Shown: piece after piece, positions 25,065-33,033 of the stretch | Numbering within the stretch: position 1 is the stretch's first letter | Layout of the letters: the number at the start of each line of letters is the position of its first letter | NCBI RefSeq assembly: GCF_000373925.1 | Contig: NZ_KB892740.1 | Location: 62,001-126,000, forward strand | Source: Actinopolymorpha alba DSM 45243 | GTDB lineage: Bacteria > Actinomycetota > Actinomycetes > Propionibacteriales > Actinopolymorphaceae | Direction: 5' to 3' | DNA length: 64,000 nt | Made by a program: the position numbers and the translations under genes | The notes under the pieces: model-generated | Told to the model about the DNA's origin: nothing | What the model saw: the letters and a program-made list of their open reading frames with translations, nothing else | The model's database searches: none

Positions 25065-26300
25065 TCAGGTCGAGACGGTGGAGTGCCGCGCCTTCCGGCG
25101 CAGGAACGGCCGCTCCACGAAGCGGTACGACAGGAACGCAAGGATCAGCGTCCCTCCCACGACCAGCATGTCGCGTATCTGCGGCACGAGCCCGAGCCCA
25201 CCCACGAACGCCAGGATCGGGTAGTGCCACAGGTAGGCCCCATAACTGAGCCGCTGGCCCACCCACGCCAGCGGCTTCAGGGCGAGCAACTGGGCAAGGG
25301 GATGCCGGTGGTCCAGCACGAGCGCGGCCAGTACCGTCACGGTGAGCACGCCCACGCCCGCGAACCCGATCGTGTACCACGCCTGGGTCCAGCCGTCCCG
25401 CCAGCCGGTGACCGGCATCTTCCACACCACCAGGGCGAGGATGCCGGCGGCCGGCCAGGCCAGCCACCGTGACCAGAGACGTATCCGGTCGAGCAGCGTC
25501 GGAGCGTCCCGCAGATGCCACAGCAGGAGGGCCAGGGCGCAGCCGAGCAGCAGCTGGTCCGCCCGGGTGTCGAGACCGTTGTAGATCCGATGGGCGGCGT
25601 TCTCGTCCCACAGAATCACCCGGATCACCGTCGGCAGCACGCACAGTCCCGCGACGACGCCGAGGACCGTGCCGGACCGCAGCCGGGTGAGCAGGGCGCG
25701 CAGCAGCAGCGGCCATCCGAGATAGAACTGCTCCTCGATCGCGAGCGACCAGGTGTGCGGCAGAGACCCTGTGACGTCGGAGTACTGACCGGGTTGGGCG
25801 GCACGGACGATGTTGACGACGTACGTCGCGGCGAGTAACGCGGCGAGCCATTGTCCTTCGAAGGCGTCGACGGGAGTCGCGAGCGCGAGGACGGCGATGA
25901 CCCCGCACAGGACCAGCAGCGCCGGCATGAGCCGCAGGAATCGTCGGGCATAGAAGCGCCCGAACGCCACGGAGCCAGTCTGGCTGAACTCCGCGAGCAG
26001 GAGTTGGGTGATCACGAACCCGCTGATCCCGAAGAACACGTCCACCCCGACCGAGCCGCCCGGGATGGCGTCCGGATACAGGTGGTAGATCACCACGGTC
26101 GACGCGGCCACCGCGCGGAGGCCGTCGAGGCTCGGCGTACGACCTGGGGCGTGCGGCGGGCGCGCGGTGTTTCTCCGCTGCTCCTCGCCCCCGCGCTCGT
26201 CCCGGGTGAGTACGGGCGGCCCGGTCGTTGCCGGTGTGGTGTGCGTGATGTGCGGTCTTGAGGCGGTCAGGGCTGGCGGTGTCGCGGGGGCAGAGCTCAT
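25065..26300 (-). CDS. Acyltransferase family 3 membrane protein
   Basis: 411 residues with about ten membrane helices. The family signature is near residue 55: PSLDGLRAVAASTVVIYHLY, then SVGVDVFFGISGFVITQLLL, FYARRFLRLMPALL and the loop LPHTWSLAIEEQFYLGWPLL, with the catalytic-type His in VVIYHL. Such proteins O-acylate cell-surface polysaccharides or macrolide-like sugars. ATG 26300 is chosen because the first 50 residues are already low-complexity (TTPATTGPP); further upstream in-frame sequence is not protein-like. Confidence 0.9.
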   Translation of the reverse strand: MSSAPATPPALTASRPHITHTTPATTGPPVLTRDERGGEEQRRNTARPPHAPGRTPSLDGLRAVAASTVVIYHLYPDAIPGGSVGVDVFFGISGFVITQLLLAEFSQTGSVAFGRFYARRFLRLMPALLVLCGVIAVLALATPVDAFEGQWLAALLAATYVVNIVRAAQPGQYSDVTGSLPHTWSLAIEEQFYLGWPLLLRALLTRLRSGTVLGVVAGLCVLPTVIRVILWDENAAHRIYNGLDTRADQLLLGCALALLLWHLRDAPTLLDRIRLWSRWLAWPAAGILALVVWKMPVTGWRDGWTQAWYTIGFAGVGVLTVTVLAALVLDHRHPLAQLLALKPLAWVGQRLSYGAYLWHYPILAFVGGLGLVPQIRDMLVVGGTLILAFLSYRFVERPFLRRKARHSTVST

Positions 26301-26393
26301 CGCGTCCGACCGTGCCAACCGAGTCTGTACGCAACCCGAGACGAACCTGAAAAGAACCTGAACCTCCGCTCCGTCCCCGTCCGGACGGGTCGC

Positions 26394-26429
26394 TTGTAGC
26401 AAACCAGTTGGACCAGATATGGTCCCAAC
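26394..26429 (+). promoter_or_regulatory. Promoter and GntR-type operator of the sugar operon
   Basis: TTGTAG (26394-26399) and TATGGT (26418-26423), 18 bases apart, make a plausible promoter. The -10 overlaps GGACCA-GATA-TGGTCC (26410-26425), extended by GTT/AAC on the outside. HutC-type GntR proteins (DasR, NagR) recognise TGGTCTAGACCA-like sites, so this fits the HutC-type regulator at 31476. Confidence 0.5.
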
Positions 26430-26465
26430 GGTCCAGGTGGTCCCTATTGCCGTGGAGGTGGGTTG

Positions 26466-27290
26466 GTGCGCGTACGACCGACGGTGTTCCCGGACCAGTT
26501 CGCGCTCGGTCACGCCCTGGCGACCCGGATCGCGGACGGCATCGAGGCTGCGACGAGCGAGGGGCGCCGGTACGTCCTCGGCTGCCCTGGCGGGCGTAGC
26601 GCGATGACGACGTATGCCGGCCTCGCCAGCCTCGTCATCCACCGCCGGCTCGACCTGTCCGGGCTCGTGATCGCGATGATGGACGAGTACGTCGACCTCG
26701 ACGAGGCGTCGGGGACATTCGCGCCGATCGCGGACCACCTCCAGCACAGCTGCCGAGGGTTCGGCCGGGAGATCATCGCGGCGCCGCTCTCCGCGGCCGC
26801 GGGGCCAGGCCGGGGCATCGCCACCGAACACCTGTGGGTGCCCGACCCGGCTGATCCACAGGCGTACGACCGCGCGCTCGCGGCGGTTGGCGGCGTCGAC
26901 CTCTTCATCCTCGCGTCAGGCGCCTCCGACGGGCACGTCGCCTTCAACCCGCCGGGCACTCCGGCGGACTCGACGACCAGGGTGGTGCCGCTGGTGGAGA
27001 GCACCCGGCGGGACAACCTCGCGACGTTCCCGCACCTCGAGACGGTCGACCGGGTGCCAAGGCACGGCGTGACGGTCGGCGTCGACACGATCCGCCGGCA
27101 CTCCAAACGCGCGGTCATGATCGTCCACGGCGCCGACAAGCGGACGGCGGCCGCCCGGCTCGCCGGCGCGGAGGGTTACGACCGGGACTGGCCCGCGACA
27201 GTGTTCACCGAGTGTGCGCAGCCGGAGTTGTTCGTCGACGCGGCGGCCGCACCGGGCGGAAGCGAATCACCCGACATCACCAGGTCCTGA
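26466..27290 (+). CDS. NagB-like glucosamine-6-phosphate isomerase/6-phosphogluconolactonase family
   Basis: 274 residues from GTG 26466, 7 bases after GGAGG; TTG 26463 is too close. The NagB/RpiA fold is visible: GRRYVLGCPGGRSAMTTYAG, VIAMMDEYVDLD (the MDEY motif with catalytic Asp), LFILASGASDGHVAFNPPG (the G-x-DGH loop) and a C-terminal metal-independent end. The sequence is divergent from true NagB, so ring-opening of an amino-sugar phosphate is likely but not certain. First gene of the operon with the GH4 enzyme and BadF-type kinase, 11 bases from the next gene. Confidence 0.85.
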   Translation: MRVRPTVFPDQFALGHALATRIADGIEAATSEGRRYVLGCPGGRSAMTTYAGLASLVIHRRLDLSGLVIAMMDEYVDLDEASGTFAPIADHLQHSCRGFGREIIAAPLSAAAGPGRGIATEHLWVPDPADPQAYDRALAAVGGVDLFILASGASDGHVAFNPPGTPADSTTRVVPLVESTRRDNLATFPHLETVDRVPRHGVTVGVDTIRRHSKRAVMIVHGADKRTAAARLAGAEGYDRDWPATVFTECAQPELFVDAAAAPGGSESPDITRS

Positions 27291-27301
27291 GGAGGAGATC
27301 G

Positions 27302-28603
27302 ATGGCCCGGATCAAGCTGGCCTACCTGGGTGGCGGCTCGACGCGCGCCGCCGGCACGATGGCGTCGTTCGTTCATCACGGCGCGGAGTTCGACGGCTCG
27401 GAGGTCGTGCTGATCGACCTGGACGCCGACCGCCTGGCCCTGATCAAGAAGCTCGCCGACAAGTTGGCTGCCCGGGCCGGACTGGACCTGGTCGTCACCG
27501 CGACCACCGACCGTCGGGAGGGCCTACGCGACTGTGACGCGGTGCTCTCCAGTTTCCGGCCCGGCGGTTTCGAGGCCCGTGCCCTCGACGAACGCATTCC
27601 GCTGAAGCACGGCGTGATCGGCCAGGAGACCCAGGGGCCGGGCGGCTTCTTCATGGCGTTACGTTCGATCGCCGTCATGCGGGACGTGGCCGAGGACCTC
27701 GCCGCCGTCGCGCCCGGGGCGAGGATCTTCAACTACACCAACCCGGTCAACATCGTGGCGCAGGCGATGACGACCTACACCGACATCCCGATCGTCTCGC
27801 TGTGCGAGGGGCCGATCATCTTCCCGCGGATCGTCGCCGAAGGTGCCGGACTCGACCCGGACCTGCTCGACACGACCATGGTCGGCATCAACCACAACTG
27901 CTGGACGACCGCACACACCTATGACGGCAAGGATCTGATTCCGTTGCTGCGGGACGCCTACGAGGCACGCCGTGGCGACCCGTCCATGAGCGAGGAAACC
28001 CGGCGCCTCCTGCGGCTCGCGGTCACGATGGAGTCGGTGCCGTCGTACTACTTCCTCAACTACTACTTCCGCGACGAGGTCCTGCGCCGGCTGCAGGCCA
28101 GCCCGCGCACCCGCGCCGAGGACATCATGGCGGAGGTCCCGGGGTACTGGCAGCACTACACCGAGCAGGCGGCGTCGGAGGCACCGGAGCTCGACCCGGC
28201 CCGCTCCCGTGGGGGCATCCACGAACTCGAACTCGCCATCGACGCCATGAACGCGTTCTACAACGACACCGGCGAAGTCCTCCCCGTCAACCTGCCGAAC
28301 ACCGGTGGCGCCCTGCCCGGCTTCGACGACGACGTCGTGGTCGAAGTGCCGACCCGGGTGGACGCGACCGGCTTCACCGCCCTACCGCAGCAGCCCCTGC
28401 CGCACGCGGTCCGCGGACTCGTCCAGGCACTCGCCGAGCATCAGGTCCTCGCCGCGAAGGCCGCCTGGGAAGGCGACAAGCACGACGGCATCCGGGCGCT
28501 CGCGGCCCATCCGCTGGTGCCCTCTTTGCCGGTGGCCGAGGAGCTGTACACCGAGCTGGCCTACGCCCACGCGGCCTACCTGCCGAGCCGGCTTCTCCCG
28601 TAG
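27302..28603 (+). CDS. Glycoside hydrolase family 4 (6-phospho-beta-glucosidase type)
   Basis: NAD- and Mn-dependent hydrolase that works by oxidation-elimination. 433 residues. ATG 27302 follows GGAGG (GAGGAGATCG). Key parts: the Rossmann loop KLAYLGGGSTRAAG, the FNYTNPVNIVAQAM motif, the Cys in SLCEGP and GINHNCW with His, which bind Mn and substrate. Substrate could be a phosphorylated or free disaccharide. The next gene starts without a gap, so the enzymes act in the same pathway with the downstream kinase. Confidence 0.9.
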   Translation: MARIKLAYLGGGSTRAAGTMASFVHHGAEFDGSEVVLIDLDADRLALIKKLADKLAARAGLDLVVTATTDRREGLRDCDAVLSSFRPGGFEARALDERIPLKHGVIGQETQGPGGFFMALRSIAVMRDVAEDLAAVAPGARIFNYTNPVNIVAQAMTTYTDIPIVSLCEGPIIFPRIVAEGAGLDPDLLDTTMVGINHNCWTTAHTYDGKDLIPLLRDAYEARRGDPSMSEETRRLLRLAVTMESVPSYYFLNYYFRDEVLRRLQASPRTRAEDIMAEVPGYWQHYTEQAASEAPELDPARSRGGIHELELAIDAMNAFYNDTGEVLPVNLPNTGGALPGFDDDVVVEVPTRVDATGFTALPQQPLPHAVRGLVQALAEHQVLAAKAAWEGDKHDGIRALAAHPLVPSLPVAEELYTELAYAHAAYLPSRLLP

Positions 28604-29665
28604 ATGAGCGAGCTCTATCTCGGGGTCGACGCCGGCAACAGCAAGACGGTGGCGCTCGTCTGCGACCGGGCGGGGCAGGTGGTGGGGTACGCCCGCACCG
28701 GCAACGGTGACATCTACGGCGCCGCGTCTGCGGAGGCGGCCGTCGAGGCGGTCCTCGGCGCTGTCAAGTCTGCCTTGACGATGGCGGGCGCACCGGGCGC
28801 CGAGGTGGTCAGCGCGGCCTTCCGGCTCGCCGGCGTGGACTGGCCGGAGGATCACGCGTTCTGGGTGAAGGCGCTCGCCCGCAGGGCCCACCCCCACCAG
28901 GTGGATCCGGCCCCCACGGGCTTCGCCCGCAGGGCCCACCCCCACCTCCCCGACCTCGGCCGGATCTCGATCGCCAACGACGGGTTCGCCGCCATCCGGT
29001 GCGGTGAACCCAGCGGGATCGGTGTCGCGGTCGTGGACGGCACCGGCTCGGCGGTGGCGGGACGCGGACCGGAGGGCGCCGAGTGGAGCATGAGCTTCTG
29101 GATCCAGGACGCGCACGGTGCCGGGGGCCTGGTCTCCGCCGCGCTGCGTGCCGTCTATCGCGCCGAACTCGGCCTCGCTCCACCCACCAGTCTCACCGCC
29201 CGGCTGCTCACCTTCTTCGGGCAGGGCGACGTTGAGGCGATGCTGCACGCCTTGACCCGCCGGGAAGGCGGGGCCGGCTACCAGCAGGCCTCCGCCGCGC
29301 GCCAGGTCGCAGGCGCCGCCCTCGACGGTGATGAGGTCGCCCTCGCCATCGTGCACGCGCACGGTGAACACCTCGCGGACTATGCCCGGGTCACCGCCCA
29401 GCGGGTCGGCTTCCGCCCCGGCGTCGACGGCGTACCCGTCGTGCTCGCCGGCTCGGTCCTATGTGCCGAGAAGTCGCCGGTGGCGGCGGCCCTGGTCGCC
29501 GCGCTCGCCGCGCGCTTTCCGGAGGCGTCGCCGCGACTGGCCCGGCTCTCGCCGGTCTCGGGTGCCGCCCTCGACGCGCTTGCCGAGGGCGGCGTACCCC
29601 TCACCCCGGGCGTGCTCGATCGGCTCGTCGACACCGCACCACCGCCCGACTTTCTTCTGACATGA
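28604..29665 (+). CDS. BadF/BadG/BcrA-type kinase (N-acetylglucosamine kinase-like)
   Basis: Actin-fold sugar kinase of 353 residues. Phosphate-1 loop LYLGVDAGNSKTVALV, phosphate-2 VVDGTGSAVAGRG, and an adenosine-like motif VLAGSVLCAEKSP. Residues about 91-116 carry an extra RRAHPHQVDPAPTGFA segment that results from a 24-bp direct repeat 48 bases apart; the reading frame is kept. ATG 28604 starts directly after the GH4 stop codon. The IS200/IS605 element begins shortly after its stop codon, which itself looks intact. Confidence 0.88.
   Translation: MSELYLGVDAGNSKTVALVCDRAGQVVGYARTGNGDIYGAASAEAAVEAVLGAVKSALTMAGAPGAEVVSAAFRLAGVDWPEDHAFWVKALARRAHPHQVDPAPTGFARRAHPHLPDLGRISIANDGFAAIRCGEPSGIGVAVVDGTGSAVAGRGPEGAEWSMSFWIQDAHGAGGLVSAALRAVYRAELGLAPPTSLTARLLTFFGQGDVEAMLHALTRREGGAGYQQASAARQVAGAALDGDEVALAIVHAHGEHLADYARVTAQRVGFRPGVDGVPVVLAGSVLCAEKSPVAAALVAALAARFPEASPRLARLSPVSGAALDALAEGGVPLTPGVLDRLVDTAPPPDFLLT
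28875..28946 (+). repeat. 24-bp direct repeat, 48-bp period, inside the kinase gene
   Basis: Copies at 28875-28898 and 28923-28946 are identical. The intervening DNA (CCACCAGGTGG and GGGCTTCGCCC parts) is GC-rich and partly self-complementary. The period is a multiple of three, adding 16 residues without breaking the frame. Confidence 0.9.
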
Positions 29666-29685
29666 ACCACTCCTTTCGGCGCAGG

Positions 29686-29706
29686 CCCCGGACTTCAGTC
29701 CCGGGG
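29686..29706. repeat. Left-end hairpin of the IS605-type element
   Basis: CCCCGGACT-TC-AGTCCCGGGG with one bulged C. Subterminal hairpins of this kind are bound as single strands by TnpA dimers in the IS200/IS605 family. Confidence 0.75.
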
Positions 29707-29723
29707 TTAGCCGGACCCGCTCG

Positions 29724-30133
29724 TTAGAGCGATCGTGTTTGGTTTCGATGTACTGCTTGATGATCGACAGGGGTGCCCCTCCAGCGGAGATGGCGAAGTA
29801 GGAGGGAGTCCAGAAGCGTCCGTGCTCTGTTGCAGCGCCCTGTGTAGTCCCCGCGCATTCTGCGGGCGGACGCGCCTTCAACCGGCGCACGAGCGCGCTG
29901 ATCGCGAGGGCGGGTGGGTACCGGATGAGGAGGTGCACGTGGTCGGCTTCGCCGTTGAACTCCACCAACTCTGCCCCCAGTACGTCGCACACCTCACGGA
30001 TGGTGGTCTCGCAGTCGCGCAGCATCGCGTTGTCGAGCACGCGCCTGCGGTACTTGGTCACGAACACGAGGTGGGCGTACAACAGCTACACACTGTGCCG
30101 AGTGGAGTGGTAGTCGGCGTTGTTGTTCCGCAC
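29724..30133 (-). pseudogene. tnpA: tnpA, Y1 (HUH) transposase, degenerate
   Basis: Reading from GTG 30133 the protein starts VRNNNADYHSTRHSV, then meets an in-frame TAG (30086-30088) where a Tyr codon is expected, and continues LLYAHLVFVTKYRRRVLD. The HUH motif (HVHLLI) and the catalytic Tyr (IIKQYIE) are recognisable. Two internal segments only make sense in another frame: GASARRMRGDYTGRCNRAR (about 29820-29882) and the end NQTRSL with stop at 29724-29726. So the gene has one nonsense codon and at least three indels, and cannot make active transposase. Confidence 0.85.
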
Positions 30134-30164
30134 GGTTGTCGGTGTCTCCGTCTAGCGTGGTCAT

Positions 30165-31403
30165 GTGGCGCTGGCCAGGTACAGGTACCGGATCGAGCCG
30201 ACAGCCCAGCAGCGGGCGATGTTGGCTCGGATCTTCGGGTGCGCCCGGACGGTGTTCAACGACGCCATCCGCTGCCGCGACGACGCCCACAAGGCCGGGG
30301 AGAAGGTCTCGAACACCGAGGTGCAGCGTCGGGTGATCACCCTGGCGAAGCGGACTGCGGAGCGGGAGTGGCTGGCGCAGGTGCCGTCGGTGGCGCTGGT
30401 GCAGTCCGTGCAGGATTCCCACCGTGCCTACCGCAACTGGTTCGACTCCATGGCGAAGCGTCGCAAGGGCGGCCTGGTGGGTCGGCCGCGGTTGAAGTCC
30501 CGCAAGGACAACCGGCAGTCGTTCCGACTCACCCGCAACGGGTTCAGTCTCCACCCGAACGGAACCTTGTTCCTGGCGAAGGTCGGCGAGGTGCGGGTGC
30601 GCTGGTCCAGGGACCTGCCGTGCGCTGCGTCGTCGGTCACGATCATCCGGGAGCCCGACGGCCACTACTACGCCTCGTTCGTCGTAGAACGGTCTGCGGA
30701 GCCACTCTCAGCATTGGATCAGGAGAGTGGTGTGGATGTCGGTCTCACCCGGCTGGCGACCACGGCGGACACGAATGGTGGACGCATCGACATCGTGAAC
30801 CCGAAGCATCTGAGGCGGAAGCAGCGCAAACTCGCGCGGCTGGAGCGGGAGAAGTCGCGCCGGGTGAAGGGGTCGGCGAACCGGGACAAGACCCGGCGCA
30901 AGGTCGCCGTCCAGCACGCCAAGGTCGCCCGCGCACGTCGGGACTATCACCACAAGCGGGCCCTCGATCTGGTTCGCGAGAACCAAGTGATCCATGTCGA
31001 GGACCTCAACATCACCGGGATGGTCGCCAATCGGCGACTGGCCCGCGCCATTCACGATGCCGGGTGGGCACAGTTCCTCCGGCTTATCACCGAGAAGGCC
31101 AACCACTACGGCCGGTCGGTACAGAAGGTGTCTCGGTGGCTGCCGTCCTCGAAGACGTGCAGCCAGTGCGGACACCTCATGGAATCCATGCCGTTGCAGA
31201 TCCGCGAGTGGACCTGCCCCGCCTGCGGCGTCCTGCACGACCGGGACTACAACGCAGCACTCAACATCCTCGCCGCAGGGCGTGCGGAGAGGGAAAACGC
31301 CTGTGGAACCGACGTAAGACCACCTACACCCAAGGTGGCGGTCGGTGATGAAGCAGGAAGCAGCGGAAAGCCGCGAGGCACGACCGCACCACAAGCGGCG
31401 TAG
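30165..31403 (+). CDS. tnpB: TnpB RNA-guided nuclease (IS605 orfB)
   Basis: 412 residues, normal TnpB size and uninterrupted. N-terminal OrfB helix-turn-helix region (ALARYRYRIEPTAQQRAML ... CARTVFNDAI), then the split RuvC-like nuclease with catalytic acids in GVDVGLTRLAT (D), IHVEDLNI (E) and HDRDYNAALNI (D), and a zinc ribbon CSQCG ... CPACG. TnpB proteins are programmed by an omega (re)RNA from the element's right end and cleave DNA next to a TAM. Since TnpA is dead, this copy persists without its own transposase. The last 40 residues are low-complexity and overlap the guide-RNA region. Confidence 0.93.
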   Translation: MALARYRYRIEPTAQQRAMLARIFGCARTVFNDAIRCRDDAHKAGEKVSNTEVQRRVITLAKRTAEREWLAQVPSVALVQSVQDSHRAYRNWFDSMAKRRKGGLVGRPRLKSRKDNRQSFRLTRNGFSLHPNGTLFLAKVGEVRVRWSRDLPCAASSVTIIREPDGHYYASFVVERSAEPLSALDQESGVDVGLTRLATTADTNGGRIDIVNPKHLRRKQRKLARLEREKSRRVKGSANRDKTRRKVAVQHAKVARARRDYHHKRALDLVRENQVIHVEDLNITGMVANRRLARAIHDAGWAQFLRLITEKANHYGRSVQKVSRWLPSSKTCSQCGHLMESMPLQIREWTCPACGVLHDRDYNAALNILAAGRAERENACGTDVRPPTPKVAVGDEAGSSGKPRGTTAPQAA

Positions 31404-31445
31404 CCGCACCGGAATCCCCGGACTTCAGACCGGGGAGCACGTCAA
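31260..31445 (+). ncRNA. Predicted omega (right-end) guide RNA of TnpB
   Basis: In the IS605 family the guide RNA scaffold covers the tnpB 3' end plus the right end, and the guide is read from DNA just past the element. Here it would end with the hairpin 31416-31435 and TCAA 31442-31445, and the guide would be the bases from 31446 onward, within the GntR gene start. The 5' boundary is a guess. Confidence 0.45.
31416..31435. repeat. Right-end hairpin of the IS605-type element
   Basis: CCCCGG and CCGGGG arms (31416-31421 / 31430-31435) enclose ACTTCAGA, matching the left-end hairpin core; TCAA follows 6 bases later. Confidence 0.75.
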
Positions 31446-31475
31446 ATGAGCCACTCGCTTGCTAGCGTCACCGGC

Positions 31476-32222
31476 GTGAGGACGGGAACGGAGACGGGCT
31501 CCGGCACGGCCGCCCAGCTGGCGTACTCCCAGCTCGCGGACGCGCTGCGGCGCGGCGTTTACGGCAACGGCACCCGGCTTCCGGGTGAGCGTGACCTCGC
31601 GGCCCACCTGGGTGTGAGCCGTACGACGCTGCGCCAGGCGCTCGGCCGGCTCGCCGACGAAGGGCAGCTGGAGCGGTCGTCTCAGCGCGGGTGGTTCGTT
31701 CCCCGGCGGGTCGTAGGCGAGCCGCCGAGTGTGCTGCAGAGTTTCAGTGAGATGGCGCGGGCGCGTGGTCTGCGTCCCTCGTCGCACATCCTGGCGCGGT
31801 CCACCCGGCCGGCGACGTTCGACGAGGCGGACCGGCTGCGGATCGCTCCGTCCTCGACGGTGCTCGAGATCCACCGGGTACGCGGCATGGACGCGGTACC
31901 GGTCTGCGTCGACACCACGGTGCTGGTCGCGGCGCGGGTCGGGGGCCTGGTCGACGCCGACCTGGAGGACCGTTCCCTGTACGAAGCCCTGGAAGCCGTG
32001 TGCGGCGTGGTGGTCGCACGGAGTTCGTACGCCGTCCAGGCGCGGGCGGCCGACCGGCGGTCCGCCCGCCTGCTCCAGGTCGCGGAGGGATCCCCGGTGC
32101 TGGTCGGGCAGGAGGTCACCTACGACAGCGCCGAGGTGCCGGTGTTGACGAGTACGACGGTGTATCGCGGCGACGCGTACCGCTTCCAGGCTGACCTTTA
32201 CCGTCCGCTGCGCGGCGTCTGA
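31476..32222 (+). CDS. GntR-family regulator, HutC/UTRA subfamily
   Basis: About 248 residues from GTG 31476; an in-frame ATG at 31446 abuts the mobile-element end and could also be used. Winged helix: QLADALRRGVYGNGTRLPGE, LAAHLGVSRTTLRQALGRL, DEGQLERSSQRGWFV. The UTRA ligand domain (about 80-240) ends SPVLVGQEVTYDSAEVPVL ... YRGDAYRFQADLYRPL. HutC regulators with sugar-phosphate ligands control amino-sugar or glucoside genes. Its natural partner is the operon at 26466-29665, now separated from it by the IS element, which may also have removed or replaced its native leader. Confidence 0.9.
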   Translation: MRTGTETGSGTAAQLAYSQLADALRRGVYGNGTRLPGERDLAAHLGVSRTTLRQALGRLADEGQLERSSQRGWFVPRRVVGEPPSVLQSFSEMARARGLRPSSHILARSTRPATFDEADRLRIAPSSTVLEIHRVRGMDAVPVCVDTTVLVAARVGGLVDADLEDRSLYEALEAVCGVVVARSSYAVQARAADRRSARLLQVAEGSPVLVGQEVTYDSAEVPVLTSTTVYRGDAYRFQADLYRPLRGV

Positions 32223-32257
32223 GTAGATCCTGGCTCACGGCCCGCGCTCGCTGGCGG

Positions 32258-32896
32258 TCAACCCGGCGCGGCGCCGCTGAGCAGGCTCCGGACCAGGTCT
32301 CTGGCAAACCGCTCAACCGACTGCTCCACCGCGTGCTCGCCGACGAATTGGGCCAGGAAGGCGTGCTGGAAGCAAGCGCCGAGCAGGAGCGCCGCGCCGG
32401 CTTCCGGGCGTACGGACCTGGAGATCCGCCCCAGCCGCTGCTCCGCCCGGAGGTATCCCGCCAGCGCGGTGTTGGCGAGGTGCGGGCCCAGGCCAGCGGC
32501 GCGAAGCCCGTCCCGGTGCCGCGCGAGCAACACCGGCTCGGAGAACACCGACGCCATCATGGGAATGCTCTGCTCGTAGAACGGCACCGCCTTCCGCGCG
32601 ATGTCCTCCAGAGTGGCGCGGACGCTGCCGTGTCCCGCGCGTGCCGGAAGGTCGGCGAGGGTCTCGATGAAGCCCGACGGCAGGCGTTCACGCATGACAC
32701 AGAAGAAGAGTTCTTCCTTGTCGCGGAAATGCTTGTAGAGCGTGGCTTCGGAATAGCCGGCGGCGCGGGCGATCTCCTTGGTCGTCGTGTGGGCGAGCCC
32801 GCGGGTCGCCATCACCTCGGCCGCCGCGGCCACGATCCGGTCTCTGGTCGGCGGTCGAGAGGGGCTCTGGGGCTGGGGGTGTCTTGGTGTGGTCAT
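32258..32896 (-). CDS. TetR-family repressor
   Basis: 212 residues. TetR helix-turn-helix at about 18-65: TRDRIVAAAAEVMATRG, TTTKEIARAAGYSEATLYKHFRDKEELF. The C-terminal ligand domain has SVRATLEDIARKAVPFYEQ and a helical end. Divergent from an NAD(P)-binding gene with two palindromes in the 137-bp space, so it probably represses that gene and itself. Start ATG 32896. Confidence 0.92.
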   Translation of the reverse strand: MTTPRHPQPQSPSRPPTRDRIVAAAAEVMATRGLAHTTTKEIARAAGYSEATLYKHFRDKEELFFCVMRERLPSGFIETLADLPARAGHGSVRATLEDIARKAVPFYEQSIPMMASVFSEPVLLARHRDGLRAAGLGPHLANTALAGYLRAEQRLGRISRSVRPEAGAALLLGACFQHAFLAQFVGEHAVEQSVERFARDLVRSLLSGAAPG

Positions 32897-32974
32897 GGTT
32901 CGGGCGGTCCCGTCCCCTTCCTCCGGATGCTCAATAGTCGCGCGACTCCTGTGACCAGGATGCCTTGACAGGGT

Positions 32975-33015
32975 GGTGAGTGTTCACTCACCCTAGTGGT
33001 GAGTAAGCACTCACC
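32975..33015. promoter_or_regulatory. Two tandem TetR-type operators
   Basis: GGTGAGTG-TT-CACTCACC (32975-32992, perfect) and GGTGAGT-AAGC-ACTCACC (32998-33015, perfect), centres 23 bp apart. A TTGACA -35 (32965-32970) stands just ahead. Located directly upstream of the SDR-like gene at 33034 and divergent TetR gene. Confidence 0.75.
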
Positions 33016-33033
33016 AACCCGAGGAGGTCAAGG

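Larger units (their letters stand above)
29666..31445. mobile_element. IS200/IS605-family element (tnpA decayed, tnpB intact)
   Basis: Divergent tnpA (minus) and tnpB (plus) lie between two similar subterminal hairpins with the core CCCCGGACTTCAG: left 29686-29706, right 31416-31435. The right end is well placed because TCAA (31442-31445), the right cleavage tetranucleotide known from IS608, follows the hairpin after 6 bases. The left end lies somewhere between the kinase stop (29665) and the left hairpin and cannot be fixed. The element sits between a sugar operon and the start of its GntR regulator. Confidence 0.85.

Noticed and set aside
29735-31348. Long plus-strand frame across the IS element
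   Set aside because: It is a shadow of tnpA and tnpB, with Arg/Gly-rich composition and no recognisable domain.
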